NCBI GenBank assembly: GCA_023252155.1
Contig: JAHEXJ010000012.1
Location: 1 to 39,251, forward strand
DNA from: Actinomycetes bacterium
GTDB lineage: Bacteria > Actinomycetota > Actinomycetes > Nanopelagicales > Nanopelagicaceae
DNA length: 39,251 bases
Reading direction: 5' to 3'
Shown here: positions 8,134-16,831 of the stretch, piece after piece
How the letters are laid out: each line of letters starts with the position of its first letter
Position numbering within the stretch: the first letter of the stretch is position 1
Notes under the pieces: model-generated
What the model saw: only the letters and a program-made list of their open reading frames with translations
Told to the model about the DNA's origin: nothing
The model's database searches: none
Translations under genes and position numbers: made by a program

Positions 8134-9000
8134 ATGAGGAAGTCAATTATTTCAGCGATATTGGCTGGCTCAACATTATTTGTCTTGGCTGGCTGCAGTT
8201 CTTCGCCAACGCCGACCCCGACGTCTTCGTCTTCGTCGACGCCGACTGCAAGTTCAACACCGACGCCGACTGCAAGTTCAACACCGACCGTAAATACCAA
8301 GGCCTATGCACAGTACTGGGTGGCAGACACGACTAGAGGTTTCCGTTTGTATCGCGAGTATGTTCGAATGCAGGTGACACAAGACCCGATCATCACCTCA
8401 CTTCGTGCGCTTATTGCCGGGTCACCAAAGGACACGGATTATGTTTCTTTGTGGCCGAAGGAGACAAAGATCAACAGCGTTGTAGTCGCGGGGAGTTTGG
8501 CGACCATTGATTTAACGCTCGGCAAGATGAACGTTGGTTCTGAAGCAGAATCAATGGCAATTGCGCAATTGGTTTGGACCGCGACGGCTGCGAATACGGC
8601 TGTTAAGCGAATTCAGCTGACCGTTGACGGAAAGATCGCGGAGTCAATTGCCGGGCATGTGGATGCAACGAAACCATTTACTAGGGGTCTTACCTACGAT
8701 GTATTGGCACCGGTGTGGATTACGTATCCCGAAGAAGGGGCGACGGTTAAGGCTCAAGGTTTCACATTGAGCGGGATGGCATCAACCTTTGAAGCAAATG
8801 TTGCATGGAAGGTTTTCCAGAACGGAAAATTGGTTCAACAGGGTTCGACCCTTGCGTCCGAGGCGGCTCCCGCGTGGAAGCCATGGAGTGTCGCAATAAA
8901 CGGGCTAGCACCCGGTAAGTACATGTTTATTGCCATGGAATTTTCGCCTAAGGATGGATCCCTTGTTGCCCAAGACACGAAGAGCGCCACGTTGAATTGA
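8134..9000 (+). CDS. Lipoprotein with GerMN-like and Gmad2-like domains
   Basis: A 288-residue exported lipoprotein. The signal peptide ends in the lipobox LAGC (Cys about residue 20), followed by a low-complexity Ser/Thr/Pro linker (residues 22-55). The middle (about 57-185) fits a GerMN domain: [27 protein letters not shown], and the pattern [28 protein letters not shown]. The C-terminal 95 residues begin with [11 protein letters not shown] and end in a beta-rich Gmad2 (Ig-like) domain. In non-sporulating actinobacteria such proteins occur as cell-surface lipoproteins, for example near LpqB-type genes; their role is unknown. The linker is encoded by a 24-bp tandem repeat that may vary in copy number. 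Confidence 0.8.
   Translation: MRKSIISAILAGSTLFVLAGCSSSPTPTPTSSSSSTPTASSTPTPTASSTPTVNTKAYAQYWVADTTRGFRLYREYVRMQVTQDPIITSLRALIAGSPKDTDYVSLWPKETKINSVVVAGSLATIDLTLGKMNVGSEAESMAIAQLVWTATAANTAVKRIQLTVDGKIAESIAGHVDATKPFTRGLTYDVLAPVWITYPEEGATVKAQGFTLSGMASTFEANVAWKVFQNGKLVQQGSTLASEAAPAWKPWSVAINGLAPGKYMFIAMEFSPKDGSLVAQDTKSATLN
8239..8286 (+). repeat. 24-bp tandem repeat (two copies) in the lipoprotein linker
   Basis: Two identical 24-bp units (8239-8262 and 8263-8286) encode the repeating eight-residue linker TPTASSTP; the next four bases start a third unit. In-frame units mean copy changes would only lengthen or shorten the Pro/Thr/Ser linker. Confidence 0.85.
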
Positions 9001-9040
9001 TTGGTTCTGGCACAAGGATTTCGCAGTAACCTCTCAGTAA

Positions 9041-9083
9041 GGCTGGGCTTGTTTATCTTTTCTTGTTCCTATACCTTCCCGAG
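9041..9083 (+). promoter_or_regulatory. Leaderless promoter of the first CAP-domain gene
   Basis: TACCTT (9072-9077) lies 6 nt before the ATG at 9084. The region from GGCTGGG (9041-9047) to the start is closely matched by the region upstream of the paralogous gene (11342-11384), with identical spacing of the shared blocks. Confidence 0.5.
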
Positions 9084-10241
9084 ATGCGGAGAGCCCTGGG
9101 AGTAGTTCTGTGTCTTCTATTCCTGGTGGTTCTCGGAGCTCCTTCTTACGCTGAGCAAGTTCTTCTCCCAAGTAGCGATGCAAGTTGGTTGGACACACTC
9201 AATTACTATCGCAATTCCTCGGGATTGAATTCTGTCACCGAGGATCCACGATTGTCTGCAAATGTACATTCGCATGTCCTCTATTTGGCGGCGAGCGATC
9301 CTAAGTACTTCACCGGACAATATGTCAGTCGGCATATGGAGAACCCGGCGAGCCCTTATTACTCGGCAGCGGGATCGCATAGCGGACAGGAGATAGCCGC
9401 CACTTTAATTCCAAACCAATTTCAGTCGATGGATATGTGGATGGCATCGCCATTTCATGCCATGGGTTTTCTACGCGAGGGTTTGCGCACGGTCGGATGG
9501 GCCTCGGCTTATAACGCTCGAACAGGGTTCTATGAAACAGGCGCAGATATCTTGTCGGGATTAAAACTTGGACGTACGAAGGTGATTACTTTTCCAGGCA
9601 ATGGCTCGTTTTCACGCGTGGATAGTTATGCCGGCGAGAATCCAGATCCCCGCGAATCTTGCGGGAGAAATTGGCGAAACTTCAAGGGATTGCCAATCTG
9701 GGTTTCGCTATTGAAATCGCCACTTCACCAAATGCACGCCCAAGTGACTGCACCTTCAGGCCAAGTGCTTAATTCTCCTGGCCAACTTTGCGTGGTGAAT
9801 GAATACACGATGAAATCTTCCGACCCCATTTATGGCGCTGCAGGCAAGGCAATTATCAAAGCCGACCACATGGTTCTGATCATTCCAAAGGAACCTCTTG
9901 CGCCTGGATTACAGAAGGTTTCGCTTGTGCAGGGTGCCAAACGCCGAATTTCTTGGTCATTTACAGTCATCGCGCCTCCGCCGGTGCTCAGTTGGACCAC
10001 GACGACAAACCCTGTGGAGATCAGTTGGAGTGCGCCCCCGACCCAGCCAGCAAATCCGACGCTCGGGTACGCCGTCCTTGTCGCCGATTCCACGATGAAG
10101 AAGTTTCAGTCATACAGGACAACTACCACTGCCTTTCCTACTTCAAGCGTTCGCCCTGGTAACTACTGGGTATGCGTGAAGGTCATAGGGAGGTATCGAG
10201 ATAGCGCATGCCCTAACTTCGCCTCGCTTACCGTGAATTAG
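9084..10241 (+). CDS. Secreted CAP/SCP-like domain protein (paralog 1)
   Basis: A 385-residue exported protein. The N-terminus is a signal peptide (MRRALGVVLCLLFLVVLGAPSYAEQ, cut after the AYA-like SYA). Residues about 35-190 resemble a CAP (SCP/PR-1) domain: WLDTLNYYRNSSGL, VTEDPRLSANVHSHVLYLA, SHSGQEIA with the usual Glu, and SPFHAMGFLREGLRTVGW with the second His. The C-terminal third has beta-rich segments ending in an Ig or fibronectin-like domain (ISWSAPPTQPANPTLGYAV...). I prefer the ATG at 9084 because a TANNNT -10 sits 6 nt upstream; a TTG at 9063 is less likely. CAP proteins are extracellular and of varied function. It is about half identical by eye to the protein encoded at 11385. 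Confidence 0.78.
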   Translation: MRRALGVVLCLLFLVVLGAPSYAEQVLLPSSDASWLDTLNYYRNSSGLNSVTEDPRLSANVHSHVLYLAASDPKYFTGQYVSRHMENPASPYYSAAGSHSGQEIAATLIPNQFQSMDMWMASPFHAMGFLREGLRTVGWASAYNARTGFYETGADILSGLKLGRTKVITFPGNGSFSRVDSYAGENPDPRESCGRNWRNFKGLPIWVSLLKSPLHQMHAQVTAPSGQVLNSPGQLCVVNEYTMKSSDPIYGAAGKAIIKADHMVLIIPKEPLAPGLQKVSLVQGAKRRISWSFTVIAPPPVLSWTTTTNPVEISWSAPPTQPANPTLGYAVLVADSTMKKFQSYRTTTTAFPTSSVRPGNYWVCVKVIGRYRDSACPNFASLTVN

Positions 10242-10248
10242 GCAGATC

Positions 10249-11244
10249 CTAGTAAGTACTGCAGTAATCACTTTTTGGATCGCCGTTGGCAATCGGCAAA
10301 CTGGCAGCGATGCTTTGATCACTCGGGGAGAGATAGTTTCCCTGGTACCAGCAAAGCGAATACTTCGAGTATTTCGGTTCAGCGTTGGTTGAGTAATTTG
10401 TGCCGAGTATCGGATTAACATGTCGAAGATCCAGCAATCCAAAATCGATGTAGGCGCCCAAACTATCGGCTGGTGCGGGTGACGGCATTCCCACATCGGT
10501 TGCGATTACATCGCCAGCTTTCACAGTCGCTGGTGGATCGATCTGATACTCGCGTGAATCATTCTCTGCCGCCGCGGGGAGCGCAGACAGAATATTGGCG
10601 AACTGAGTTGAAGGAACGCGCATGTGACCGAGGCGGACCATGATTCCGCAGGAGTTTTCAATGTTGACTCCAAATTGGTAGATCCCACCAACGAGGTATT
10701 GCCACGCCGCCACCACGACTCCGTCAAATGGAACGCTGATCTTTACTCCTGGGGTATAGGTGCTGGGAGCCGACCATCTAAGACCACCGTGCGGCTTGTA
10801 ACTTCCGCCTCGGATCTGACCGGGTTCTATTAACGAGAGGACTTTCGAGAAATCAAGAAGTGCACCATTCGGAATTATGGGAAGCATGCATACAGGCGGC
10901 ATTGCATCGGTGAACCATTTGTTGCCATCCCAATTCCAGATTGCTTGGGAATTACTCGAAGTCGTAGAACTTGGACTAGGTGACGCCGATGGTGTGACTT
11001 CAATAGTTGGAGCTGGAGTTGGCATGGACGTTTTTTTCACCTTAGGAACGAGTACCCAGACCAACTTCTTGCCGGATTTCTTGCAGATGTAGACAACTCC
11101 CTTAGCCGATTGAGTCTGTCCTGCTTTCTTGCAGATCGAACCTGCCTTGGGAGCGGCGGCGCTAGCGGTGCCAACGAGGAAATACGGGGAACTGAGAATG
11201 AGAAAGCTTCCAAGGAGAGCGGTCAACTTCGTCGATCCACGCAT
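10249..11244 (-). CDS. Exported protein with an M23-peptidase-like domain, probably non-catalytic
   Basis: A 331-residue secreted protein. It has a signal peptide (residues 1-30, ending GTASAAAP), then a small two-Cys repeat-like segment (AGSICKKAGQTQSAKGVVYICKKSGKKLVW) common in actinobacterial envelope proteins, a Pro/Ser/Thr linker (about 72-98), and a C-terminal beta-rich domain. That domain resembles the lysostaphin/M23 fold: YKPHGGLRW, ISVPFDGVVVAAW, GIMVRLGHMRVPS and VKAGDVIATDVG. The classical HxxxD and HxH zinc set is not clearly complete (single His in KPHGG and LGHM), so it may bind rather than cut peptidoglycan. It lies convergent to one CAP gene and divergent from the other. Confidence 0.62.
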   Translation of the reverse strand: MRGSTKLTALLGSFLILSSPYFLVGTASAAAPKAGSICKKAGQTQSAKGVVYICKKSGKKLVWVLVPKVKKTSMPTPAPTIEVTPSASPSPSSTTSSNSQAIWNWDGNKWFTDAMPPVCMLPIIPNGALLDFSKVLSLIEPGQIRGGSYKPHGGLRWSAPSTYTPGVKISVPFDGVVVAAWQYLVGGIYQFGVNIENSCGIMVRLGHMRVPSTQFANILSALPAAAENDSREYQIDPPATVKAGDVIATDVGMPSPAPADSLGAYIDFGLLDLRHVNPILGTNYSTNAEPKYSKYSLCWYQGNYLSPSDQSIAASLPIANGDPKSDYCSTY

Positions 11245-11341
11245 GGTCAGACGATAGCCATTTTATTTATCGAATTGAATGCCTGGCGGTCGAAGATTTC
11301 GATTTCACTTCGCACTTAAGCGTGGATCTTCCTAGCATGTG

Positions 11342-11384
11342 GGCTGGGTTAGTTAAACCCAAGCTCGTCCTATACGTTGCAAAG
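11342..11384 (+). promoter_or_regulatory. Leaderless promoter of the second CAP-domain gene
   Basis: TACGTT (11373-11378) is followed by 6 nt and the ATG at 11385. GGCTGGG (11342-11348) is at the same distance from the start region as in the paralog, so the promoter was kept along with the gene after duplication. Confidence 0.5.
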
Positions 11385-12542
11385 ATGAGAAGAATCATTG
11401 GATTGGCTCTAACCGTTGTTTTCATAATTTCCCAAGGCACGCCCTCCTACGCCGGACAAAATCTCTTACCGGGCAGTGATGCGACTTGGCTGGCGACGAT
11501 GAATTACTATCGGGTTTCTTCGGGGTTGAAGCCCGTAACAGAGGATCCCAAGCTATCTGCGAATGTTGCAAAGCACATGACATATGTGACTTTGAGCGAT
11601 CCGAAATACTTCACTGGCAAATATGCCGACTTACATTTTGAAAACCCAGCGAGTCCTTATTACAGCGCCGCCGGTGCACACACGGCGCAGGACATATCGA
11701 CAAGCTCAATTCCCAATCAATTTGAATCAATAGATATGTGGATGGCCGCGCCTTCTCACGCACTTGGATTGATGCGAGAAGGGTTGTACACCGCAGGCTG
11801 GGGTTCGGCTTACAGCGTGCGAACCGCAATCAATTACACGGGTATAGATATTTTTGCGGGCCTTAAGCCGGGCCGCACCAAAGAGATTATGTTTCCGGGC
11901 AACGGTTCCTATTCGCGAATGGATTCTTATACTGGAGAGAGCCCCGATTCTCGCCAAGATTGTGGAAGCAACTGGCGAAGTTATTCGGGCCTTCCCATCT
12001 GGGTTTCACTATTAAAATCGCCACCAACCAAAATGAGTGCCCAACTAACCACGCCATCGGGGAATGTATTGAAATCGCAAAGTCAACTTTGCATCGTTGA
12101 TGAATTCAATTTCAAGTCATCGGACAGGGTTTACGGGAGCACGGGCAAGGCAATCATTAAAGCCGGACATATGGTCCTGTTATTCCCGAAAGCAAAACTG
12201 GAGGCTGGCCTGCAGAATGTCACTCTCCTATTAGGCGGCACACGCAAAATCTCGTGGTCATTTACGGTGATAGCGGCCCCGGCGGCACTGTCTTGGACGT
12301 CTACGACCAATCCAACGCAGATCAATTGGATCGCCCCTCCTGCCACTACAACAAACCCAACGGTTGGCTACGACGTTATGGTTGGGGATTCTCATTTAAA
12401 GAAATTTCAGGATTTCAGCACAACATTGACTGATTTCCCGACAGCAAGTTTGACCCCAGGAAGTTACTTTGTATGCGTAAAGGTGGTCGGAACCTATCGA
12501 GACGGGACGTGTACTAATTTCTATCCGCTTAGCGTGAGTTAA
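11385..12542 (+). CDS. Secreted CAP/SCP-like domain protein (paralog 2)
   Basis: A 385-residue exported protein of the same length and layout as its paralog at 9084: signal peptide MRRIIGLALTVVFIIS...SYA, CAP-like region (WLATMNYYRVSSGLKPVTED, LSANVAKHMTYV, APSHALGLMREGLYTAGW) and a C-terminal Ig-like domain ending YFVCVKVVGTYRDGTC. A striking difference is AHTAQDIS where paralog 1 has SHSGQEIA: the usual CAP Glu is Asp here, so the active-site geometry may have changed. The ATG at 11385 is preferred over the upstream 11322 start because of the TANNNT-N6 promoter. The pair points to gene duplication with divergence. Confidence 0.78.
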   Translation: MRRIIGLALTVVFIISQGTPSYAGQNLLPGSDATWLATMNYYRVSSGLKPVTEDPKLSANVAKHMTYVTLSDPKYFTGKYADLHFENPASPYYSAAGAHTAQDISTSSIPNQFESIDMWMAAPSHALGLMREGLYTAGWGSAYSVRTAINYTGIDIFAGLKPGRTKEIMFPGNGSYSRMDSYTGESPDSRQDCGSNWRSYSGLPIWVSLLKSPPTKMSAQLTTPSGNVLKSQSQLCIVDEFNFKSSDRVYGSTGKAIIKAGHMVLLFPKAKLEAGLQNVTLLLGGTRKISWSFTVIAAPAALSWTSTTNPTQINWIAPPATTTNPTVGYDVMVGDSHLKKFQDFSTTLTDFPTASLTPGSYFVCVKVVGTYRDGTCTNFYPLSVS

Positions 12543-12618
12543 GCCTCCGTCATGATCCTGAGCGATTTAGTCGGTTTTGGGAACATTTAGGTTAATTTTG
12601 TAAGTCGCTAAGCGTGTC

Positions 12619-12673
12619 GCTCGTGGGCAAGGGCACGGGAGTTCTACCGTTTTCTTGTTAGGTCCCTACGAGC
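12619..12673 (+). promoter_or_regulatory. Possible structured 5' leader of the PhoH gene
   Basis: GCTCGTGGG (12619-12627) pairs with CCCTACGAGC (12664-12673), with one bulged T. An inner hairpin pairs ACGG (12635-12638) with CCGT (12647-12650). The stem lies 28 nt before the TTG start. I do not recognise a known riboswitch class in it. Confidence 0.3.
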
Positions 12674-12700
12674 ACAACTACACAGATTGCGAGAGCTGGT

Positions 12701-14011
12701 TTGACTTCTCCGGCAAGCAAAAAGACATTTGTTCTCGATACCAGCGTTTTGCTGGCAGATCCCGGCGCGCTTACGCGCTTTGCCGAACATGAAGTCATCA
12801 TCCCGATAGTTGTCATTGGCGAACTTGAAACCAAACGAGACCATCCCGAACTAGGGTTCTTTGCCCGTGCCGCTCTTCGCGCCCTGGATGACCTTCGCGT
12901 TACTCATGGTCGGCTAGATCAGCCACTTCGAATTACCCCTGAAGGCGGAACCCTTTCCGTCGAACTCAATCACTCCGATCTTTCCTCGCTGCCCCAAGGA
13001 TTTTTGAGGGACGGTAGCAACGATTCTCGGATTTTGGCGATCGCCCGCAATCTCATGGCCGATGGCCGCGACGTTGTTCTAGTCAGCAAAGACCTTCCTT
13101 TGCGAGTCAAGGCATCTTCAGTTGGAGTCGAAGCCCAGGAGTACTTGGCCGAGTTGGCATCCTCTAGTGGGTGGAGTGGGATGGTCGAACTCAATGTCGG
13201 CGCGAGTGTCATCGACGAACTTTATGCATCAGATCGAGCCGACCACGAAATCGCGTTGACCCTTCCTTGCCATACCGGCGTCGTCCTTCATTCGGAGAAG
13301 GGGAGCGCCCTTGCCCGAGTAACTCCGGATAAGCAGTTGCAGCTAGTCCGCGGAGATCGAACTGCCTTTGGTTTGCACGGGCGAAGCGCCGAACAGCGAG
13401 TTGCACTGGATCTTTTACTCGATCCTGAGATCGGCATCATCTCTATGGGAGGTCGTGCGGGAACTGGAAAGAGTGCGCTCGCATTATGCGCCGGACTTGA
13501 AGCGGTCATGGAACGTCGCCAACACAAAAAGGTCGTCGTCTTCCGTCCGCTCTATCCGGTCGGTGGCCAAGAGCTCGGATTCCTTCCCGGAAGCGAGGGC
13601 GAGAAGATGTCGCCGTGGGCCCAAGCGGTTTTTGACACTTTGGGCGCCCTCGTGAGTCAGCCGGTGATCGATGAAATCCTCGATCGGGGGCTCATAGAGG
13701 TCTTGCCGCTCACTCACATTCGCGGCCGCTCGCTTCACGACTCGTATGTGATCGTTGATGAAGCCCAATCCCTCGAACGCGGCGTCCTTCTGACGGTCCT
13801 TTCGAGGATCGGCCAGGGTTCTCGGGTTGTCCTGACACACGATGTTGCCCAACGCGACAACCTTCGGGTTGGTCGTCACGACGGAGTCGTCGCGGTCGTT
13901 GAAACTTTGAAGGGCCACCCACTTTTTGCCCACATCACCCTGACTCGAAGCGAACGTTCGCCGATCGCCGCCCTCGTCACTGAACTTCTCGAAGGGCCGA
14001 TGCCTTCGTAG
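12701..14011 (+). CDS. PIN-PhoH fusion protein (PhoH2-like RNase/helicase)
   Basis: A 436-residue protein of the PhoH2 (YlaK-like) family. The N-terminal PIN nuclease domain begins [12 protein letters not shown] (catalytic Asp in the first strand) with further acidic positions at [11 protein letters not shown] and [10 protein letters not shown]. The C-terminal PhoH ATPase domain carries Walker [14 protein letters not shown] (about residue 250), [13 protein letters not shown], Walker [12 protein letters not shown] and the conserved THDVAQRDN. Such proteins are sequence-selective RNA unwinding and cleaving enzymes; in M. tuberculosis the homolog is Rv1095. The start is TTG behind GAGAG. The gene is followed by 262 bp without coding sequence and then a transglycosylase. 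Confidence 0.92.
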   Translation: MTSPASKKTFVLDTSVLLADPGALTRFAEHEVIIPIVVIGELETKRDHPELGFFARAALRALDDLRVTHGRLDQPLRITPEGGTLSVELNHSDLSSLPQGFLRDGSNDSRILAIARNLMADGRDVVLVSKDLPLRVKASSVGVEAQEYLAELASSSGWSGMVELNVGASVIDELYASDRADHEIALTLPCHTGVVLHSEKGSALARVTPDKQLQLVRGDRTAFGLHGRSAEQRVALDLLLDPEIGIISMGGRAGTGKSALALCAGLEAVMERRQHKKVVVFRPLYPVGGQELGFLPGSEGEKMSPWAQAVFDTLGALVSQPVIDEILDRGLIEVLPLTHIRGRSLHDSYVIVDEAQSLERGVLLTVLSRIGQGSRVVLTHDVAQRDNLRVGRHDGVVAVVETLKGHPLFAHITLTRSERSPIAALVTELLEGPMPS

Positions 14012-14273
14012 GCCCTGCTTGATCAACGGAAAGTCCTCTTGAAAAGGGTCACACTCACATTTCGGACAAAACGGACTTCCCCCTGTGCGACCTGCGTTTT
14101 TAGTTTTCCACAAAGGATGAGATTTCTGGGAGTTTTCCTCGCAAGCGTGTATTGATTTGCGCATATGCGCGCGGCTTGCCAATCTTTATGCATTCCCCCC
14201 TCCCCCTAAAGCCCATTTGGGCTCCTATCGGGTTGGGGCCCGACAGCGATAGATGCACTGAAAGGAGAGGCCG
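14012..14273 (+). promoter_or_regulatory. Intergenic leader upstream of the transglycosylase-like gene
   Basis: This 262-bp stretch holds no gene. It contains a 12-bp palindrome GCGCATATGCGC (14159-14170), a small hairpin AGCCC/GGGCT (14210-14214 with 14219-14223) and a TATCG/CGATA stem (14226-14230 with 14247-14251). It ends in AAAGGAG, the ribosome site of the downstream gene. A structured leader is possible; I see no match to a riboswitch I know, including the c-di-AMP class that often controls cell-wall hydrolases in actinobacteria. Confidence 0.35.
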
Positions 14274-14918
14274 TTGAGTTTGTCGAGTTCCATTGATCAA
14301 TGGGTTACCTCCGCCTCGAAGCGACTTCTTTGTCTCGTCAACAAATCTCTGGCCGCCTGGGCCAGTGTGGCGGTCCTTTTGGTTTTGGCCTCGGTCCAAC
14401 CAGCCGCCTACGGTCTCGAATTTCCGATGACCTCTCGAATCTCTGTTCCCGATGAAGCCACCCCACCTGCTGCCAACTTGTCGGTAGCTCCGGCGCAAAC
14501 ACCGGATGCAACAGTTGCGCTTTTTACGCAGATGCAAACAACTGCGATGGTCTCATCAAATCAATTGGCGATGGTTGCACTTCAAAGTCAACAGATCGAA
14601 ATGGCCCGCACAATCACCGGTGCGCAAATAGTTGCGAAAGAAATCATGGCGCTCGATTACAAATGGGGAGCAAGTCAATTCGGATGTTTGAAAACTCTTT
14701 GGTCAAATGAGAGTCATTGGAATTACAAAGCGCACAATTATTCTTCGGGCGCACACGGAATTGCACAAGCACTTCCTGCAGACAAGATGGATGTCATTGC
14801 AACTGATTGGCGCACAAATCCCGTGACGCAAATTCGTTGGGGACTTCACTACATCGATGTTCGCTACTCAACACCTTGCAAGGCGTTACGAACATTCAAC
14901 TGGCAGGGTTCGTACTAA
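14274..14918 (+). CDS. Exported transglycosylase-like (SLT-type) protein
   Basis: A 214-residue protein. The start TTG has a strong AAAGGAG 6 nt upstream. The N-terminus has a charged stretch and a hydrophobic helix (LAAWASVAVLLVLASVQ, about residues 25-43) acting as a signal or anchor. A spacer of about 90 residues follows. The last 80 residues form a compact lytic-transglycosylase-like domain: FGCLKTLWSNESHWNYKAHN (catalytic Glu in SNES), SSGAHGIAQALPADKM and QIRWGLHYIDVRYSTPCKAL. This is the pattern of aggregation-promoting-factor or resuscitation-type peptidoglycan enzymes in actinobacteria. Two Cys flank the domain. It probably remodels the cell wall. Confidence 0.82.
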   Translation: MSLSSSIDQWVTSASKRLLCLVNKSLAAWASVAVLLVLASVQPAAYGLEFPMTSRISVPDEATPPAANLSVAPAQTPDATVALFTQMQTTAMVSSNQLAMVALQSQQIEMARTITGAQIVAKEIMALDYKWGASQFGCLKTLWSNESHWNYKAHNYSSGAHGIAQALPADKMDVIATDWRTNPVTQIRWGLHYIDVRYSTPCKALRTFNWQGSY

Positions 14919-14947
14919 AACTAATTTGGTAACACTGGTCACTTCAG

Positions 14948-16612
14948 TTAAATTGGTTTTGTACTGATCATCAAAGGCTTTGAAGTTTCTGCGTAGAAGT
15001 CATTTCCCTTGTCGTCTATGACAATAAATGCAGGAAAATCAACCACATCTATCTTCCAGACCGCCTCCATGCCCAATTCTTCGAAGTCGAGAACCTCGAC
15101 TTTTTTGATGCAATCAAGGGCTAAGCGCGCTGCCGGTCCGCCAATTGATCCAAGGTAGAAACCTCCATGGTTCTTGCAGGACTCCGTGACGGCCTTGGAA
15201 CGATTGCCTTTTGCCAACATTACAAATGAGCCGCCACGTGATTGGAAGTATTCGACGTAGGAGTCCATGCGACCTGCGGTCGTTGGACCAAATGAACCTG
15301 AGGCATAACCTGCGGGAGTCTTTGCAGGGCCTGCGTAGTAGACGGGGTAGTCGCGGAGATAATCTGGCATCGGTTTTCCTGCATCCATGTCAGATTTGAT
15401 TCGCGCATGCGCAAGATCGCGGGCAACGATCAATGTTCCAGTCAACGAGAGTCTGGTCTTAAATGGATACTTGCTTAGTTCTGCGCGGACCTTATCCATT
15501 CCTTGATTGAGGTCGATCTTGACGACGTTGTCGTCGCCTTCGATTAAATGGGCCGTCGTCGTGTCAGGAAGGAACTGAGCCGGGTCGAGCTCCAACTCCT
15601 CTAAAAAGATGCCATCAGCAGTGATTTTGGCTTTCGCCTGACGATCAGCCGAGCACGAAACGGCGATGGCGATGGGCAGGGATGCACCGTGACGAGGAAG
15701 TCGGATGACCCTAACGTCATGGCAGAAATACTTTCCACCAAATTGTGCGCCGATTCCCAACGTACGCGTAAGTTTTAGAACTTCTTCTTCCATCTCAAGG
15801 TCGCGGAAACCGTGACCGGTCTGTGCGTCGCCAGAAGTTGGAAGTGAATCGAGATATTTAGTGCTTGCCAACTTAGAAGTCTTCACCGCGTATTCGGCAC
15901 TTGTTCCGCCAATGACAATGGCCAAGTGGTACGGGGGACAGGCCGATGTCCCAAGTGAACGCAATTTCTCATCTAGCCAGGCATAGAAGTTAGTTGGATT
16001 CAAAACTGCTTTAGTCTCCTGGTAGAGGAAAGATTTGTTGGCGCTTCCGCCACCTTTTGCGATGAAAAGAAATGAGTACTCGTCGGGATGATCTGAATCC
16101 GCGTAAATCTCTACTTGGGCAGGCAGATTATTTCCGGTGTTCTTCTCTTCCCACATATTGATAGGCGCCATCTGCGAATATCGCAGATTTAAGCGCGTAT
16201 AGGCATCATAAATGCCTTCAGAGATGGAGGCTTCGTCCTTGCCTTCTGTGAGGACGTGCTGGCCCTTCTTTGCCATCACGAGGGCAGTGCCTGTGTCCTG
16301 GCACATCGGCAAGACTCCACCTGCAGATATGTTGGCATTTTTAAGAAGGTCTAATGCAACGAAGCGATCGTTAGGGGAACTCTCGGGGTCATCCAAAATG
16401 CTAGAGAGTTGGGCCAAGTGCGATGTTCGCAAGTAATGTGAAATGTCGTGATAGGCCGTTTCGCTTAAGCGGGTGATGGCCTCCGGTGAAACGTGGAGAA
16501 ACGTTTTGTCGCCGAGATGAACGGTGGTGACGCCTTCACTTCCAAGGCGACGGTATTGAGTTGTGTCAGCTCCGATTGGAAGAAGATCTGAGTAGCGAAA
16601 TTCTGGACTCAT
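14948..16612 (-). CDS. fumA: Class I fumarate hydratase (4Fe-4S type)
   Basis: A 554-residue cytosolic enzyme interconverting fumarate and malate in the TCA cycle using a labile 4Fe-4S cluster. Family motifs include [12 protein letters not shown] (first cluster Cys), [19 protein letters not shown] (second), [19 protein letters not shown] (third), [17 protein letters not shown], and [19 protein letters not shown]. The true start is probably ATG 16612 (MSPEFRYSD), overlapping the xseB stop by 4 bases (ATGA); a longer reading that begins inside xseB adds a non-homologous tail. Mycobacteria have a class II enzyme at the comparable locus, so this is a class swap with oxygen-sensitivity implications. 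Confidence 0.93.
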   Translation of the reverse strand: MSPEFRYSDLLPIGADTTQYRRLGSEGVTTVHLGDKTFLHVSPEAITRLSETAYHDISHYLRTSHLAQLSSILDDPESSPNDRFVALDLLKNANISAGGVLPMCQDTGTALVMAKKGQHVLTEGKDEASISEGIYDAYTRLNLRYSQMAPINMWEEKNTGNNLPAQVEIYADSDHPDEYSFLFIAKGGGSANKSFLYQETKAVLNPTNFYAWLDEKLRSLGTSACPPYHLAIVIGGTSAEYAVKTSKLASTKYLDSLPTSGDAQTGHGFRDLEMEEEVLKLTRTLGIGAQFGGKYFCHDVRVIRLPRHGASLPIAIAVSCSADRQAKAKITADGIFLEELELDPAQFLPDTTTAHLIEGDDNVVKIDLNQGMDKVRAELSKYPFKTRLSLTGTLIVARDLAHARIKSDMDAGKPMPDYLRDYPVYYAGPAKTPAGYASGSFGPTTAGRMDSYVEYFQSRGGSFVMLAKGNRSKAVTESCKNHGGFYLGSIGGPAARLALDCIKKVEVLDFEELGMEAVWKIDVVDFPAFIVIDDKGNDFYAETSKPLMISTKPI

Positions 16613-16815
16613 GATGTTGGCCTGATCGAATCGAGTTTGGCCCGCGCACCGTCTAGCCATTCTTGGCAGATCCCTGCAAGAACTTCGCCGCGTTCCCAGA
16701 GCAAGAGGGATTGTTCTAAAGTGGCGCCACCCGTTTCAAGACTATTAACAACCTGCATTAACTCATCTCGGGCCGCTTCGTAGGAGAGTTTTTCAGTTTT
16801 CTTTTCAGGTGACAT
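16609..16815 (-). CDS. xseB: Exodeoxyribonuclease VII small subunit
   Basis: A 68-residue helical protein. The pattern [54 protein letters not shown] is typical XseB: two amphipathic helices with the conserved LE.G...LE.SL..YERG. It binds the C-terminal coiled coil of XseA to form ExoVII, which degrades single-stranded DNA. It lies 16 bp after xseA and overlaps the fumarase start. A TAGATT hexamer (16828-16823 on the minus strand), 7 nt before its ATG, could be an extra leaderless promoter inside the 3' end of xseA. Confidence 0.93.
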   Translation of the reverse strand: MSPEKKTEKLSYEAARDELMQVVNSLETGGATLEQSLLLWERGEVLAGICQEWLDGARAKLDSIRPTS

Positions 16816-16831
16816 GGGCGTAAATCTACTC

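Noticed and set aside
8203-8290. Short repeats that might be taken for a CRISPR array
   Set aside because: Units are directly adjacent without spacers, and encode the Ser/Thr/Pro linker of a lipoprotein in frame.
13484-14182. A 232-codon open frame on the minus strand opposite the PhoH gene
   Set aside because: It is antisense to the conserved PIN-PhoH coding sequence, has no recognisable domain, and its composition is that of a shadow frame.
16613-16660. A 16-residue N-terminal extension of fumarase
   Set aside because: It lies within xseB, is not conserved in class I fumarases, and an ATGA-coupled start follows it.
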